DNA of 13,852 nt from Pseudanabaenales cyanobacterium (GTDB lineage Bacteria > Cyanobacteriota > Cyanobacteriia > Phormidesmidales > Phormidesmidaceae), in the NCBI GenBank assembly GCA_022360135.1, contig JAKSDM010000119.1:1-13852 (forward strand), given 5' to 3'. This document shows, piece by piece, positions 12,875 to 13,852 of the stretch. Below the pieces are notes generated by a model, which worked only from the letters and a program-made list of their open reading frames with translations, was not told the origin of the DNA and did no database searches. Both the position numbers and the translations under genes were made by a program. The first letter of the stretch is position 1. Every line of letters begins with the position of its first letter.

Positions 12875-13816
12875 CTCAGCTGCTTGTTTACGAGGAATCT
12901 CATAGGTAAAGAAGTCATAGGCCAGGAGGGTTGAGGGAAAAATAGCCTGAGCCTCTTTGAGTAAATCCTCAAGTCTGATGGAATTGCCAGGGGCGTAGCG
13001 GGGGCTGAAGTGAGTTAGGATAAGCTGCTTAGCTTGAGCCGTAAGGGCGACCTGAGCCGCCATCGTAGAGGTGGAGTGAAGCCGCTGATAAGCCAACTCT
13101 GCATCTTGATGGGCAAAAGTAGACTCATGAATTAACACATTCACCCCTTGAGCCAGTTCAATAGCGCTCTCACAGTAGATGGTATCGGTGCAGTAAGCCA
13201 CCTTCCGCCCGATCAGAGGAGGGCCGCAGAGTTCTAACCCATTGATCCGTCGCCCATCAGGTAGAATAACGACTTCACCTCGCTTCAGTTTGCCGTAAAG
13301 GGGACCCGATGGAATCCCTAGGGCGATCGCTCGTTTCACATCAAAGCGTCCAGGGCGCTCCTTTTCGGTGATCCGATATCCGTAGGCTGGCACACGATGC
13401 TCCAGAAGTTTACATTGCACGGTAAATTCCGCATCGTCATAAACGAATCCTGGTTGAACCGTATGTACTTTAATCGGAAAGGAAAAGTGGGTCTGGGAAT
13501 AACGACGGCAAGCCTGCAAATACTCATTCAGCTTTGGCGGACCATAGATATCCACTTTCTGTTGAGGATTGCCTGCTAATCCACAACTGGCTAACAGCCC
13601 CATTAGACCGAAAATATGATCCCCGTGCATATGAGTAATAAAAATGCGGCGAATTTGGCTGGCTTTGAATTCACTCCTGAGAAATTGGTGTTGGGTGCCT
13701 TCACCACAATCAAACAGCCAAATTTCAGCCCGCTGGGGTAGGCGTAAGGCCCAACTGGAAACGTTCCGCGATCGGGTAGGAACACCCGAGCTGGTTCCAA
13801 GGAATGTTATCTGCAA
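12860..13816 (-). CDS. rnz: Ribonuclease Z
   Basis: RNase Z is the metallo-beta-lactamase endonuclease that removes 3' trailers from tRNA precursors. The 318 residues are the standard short-form length. The zinc ligands are complete: H62, H64, D66, H67 in THMHGDH, H140 in LLEHRVPAYGYR, D211 in YCTDT and H269 in LTHFSPRY. The tRNA-binding exosite is seen as GIPSGPLYGKLKRGE at 167-181. The AxDF-type ending is LAYDFFTYEIP. The start is TTG at 13816, giving MQITFLGTSSGVPTRSRN, the exact family N-terminus. AGGTGG at 13825-13830 lies 8 nt upstream and supports it. The 3' end overlaps the convergent gene by 15 bp. Housekeeping; the promoter is beyond or at the right edge. Confidence 0.97.
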   Translation of the reverse strand: MQITFLGTSSGVPTRSRNVSSWALRLPQRAEIWLFDCGEGTQHQFLRSEFKASQIRRIFITHMHGDHIFGLMGLLASCGLAGNPQQKVDIYGPPKLNEYLQACRRYSQTHFSFPIKVHTVQPGFVYDDAEFTVQCKLLEHRVPAYGYRITEKERPGRFDVKRAIALGIPSGPLYGKLKRGEVVILPDGRRINGLELCGPPLIGRKVAYCTDTIYCESAIELAQGVNVLIHESTFAHQDAELAYQRLHSTSTMAAQVALTAQAKQLILTHFSPRYAPGNSIRLEDLLKEAQAIFPSTLLAYDFFTYEIPRKQAAELVTH

Positions 13817-13824
13817 CGGTTAAC

Positions 13825-13830
13825 CCACCT
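13825..13830 (-). promoter_or_regulatory. Shine-Dalgarno site of rnz
   Basis: Read on the minus strand, AGGTGG is 8 nt before the TTG at 13816. It decides in favour of the non-ATG start, which also gives the conserved N-terminus. Confidence 0.65.
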
Positions 13831-13852
13831 CACTCAACCATCTCACTCCTAA

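Noticed and set aside
1..13852. Mobile elements, phage genes, toxin-antitoxin or defence systems
   Set aside because: No transposase, integrase, terminal inverted repeats or recognisable defence domain on either strand.

Overview
The window is chromosomal DNA from a cyanobacterium. Two lines of evidence support this. First, the gene content is typical of the group: the response regulator RpaB, homogentisate phytyltransferase for tocopherol synthesis, and several cyanobacterial-type proteins of unknown function. Second, the palindrome GCGATCGC (HIP1) occurs at least nine times (starting at 64, 520, 4177, 4243, 6524, 8519, 11235, 11270 and 13323), far above chance for 13.9 kb. Genus cannot be fixed from what is visible. 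I see no mobile element, CRISPR array, tRNA or rRNA.

Layout. At the left edge is radA (minus strand, 3' end cut off), divergent from rpaB across a 510 bp AT-rich intergenic region. A co-directional plus-strand block follows, rpaB-plsX-fabH-fabD-plsC, with short or no gaps. It puts a light/redox-stress response regulator at the head of genes that start fatty acid and phospholipid synthesis. The plus-strand run continues with a DUF2288 protein, an AI-2E-family membrane protein and homogentisate phytyltransferase. After a 390 bp gap comes a small conserved protein, convergent with a minus-strand Rieske oxygenase. Then follow cobU (cobalamin nucleotide loop assembly), an unrecognised AT-richer minus-strand gene facing it across a hairpin, a roughly 440 bp region with no convincing gene, a cysteine-containing cyanobacterial protein, and rnz (tRNA 3' processing), which overlaps that protein's 3' end by 15 bp.

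Most genes are ordinary housekeeping genes. The most unusual signal is that short repeats of the cyanobacterial heptanucleotide type lie inside open reading frames. radA carries an in-frame insert of about 60 codons made of a C-rich tract (G-rich on the coding strand) plus six perfect copies of TTTTGGA. The first codons of cobU are five C-rich heptads. hpt has an extra segment of about 30 codons that is pyrimidine-rich. Because 7 is not a multiple of 3, gain or loss of one unit would shift the radA or cobU frame, so these are candidate slippage-switch loci. I do not see a clearly new multi-gene system in this window.
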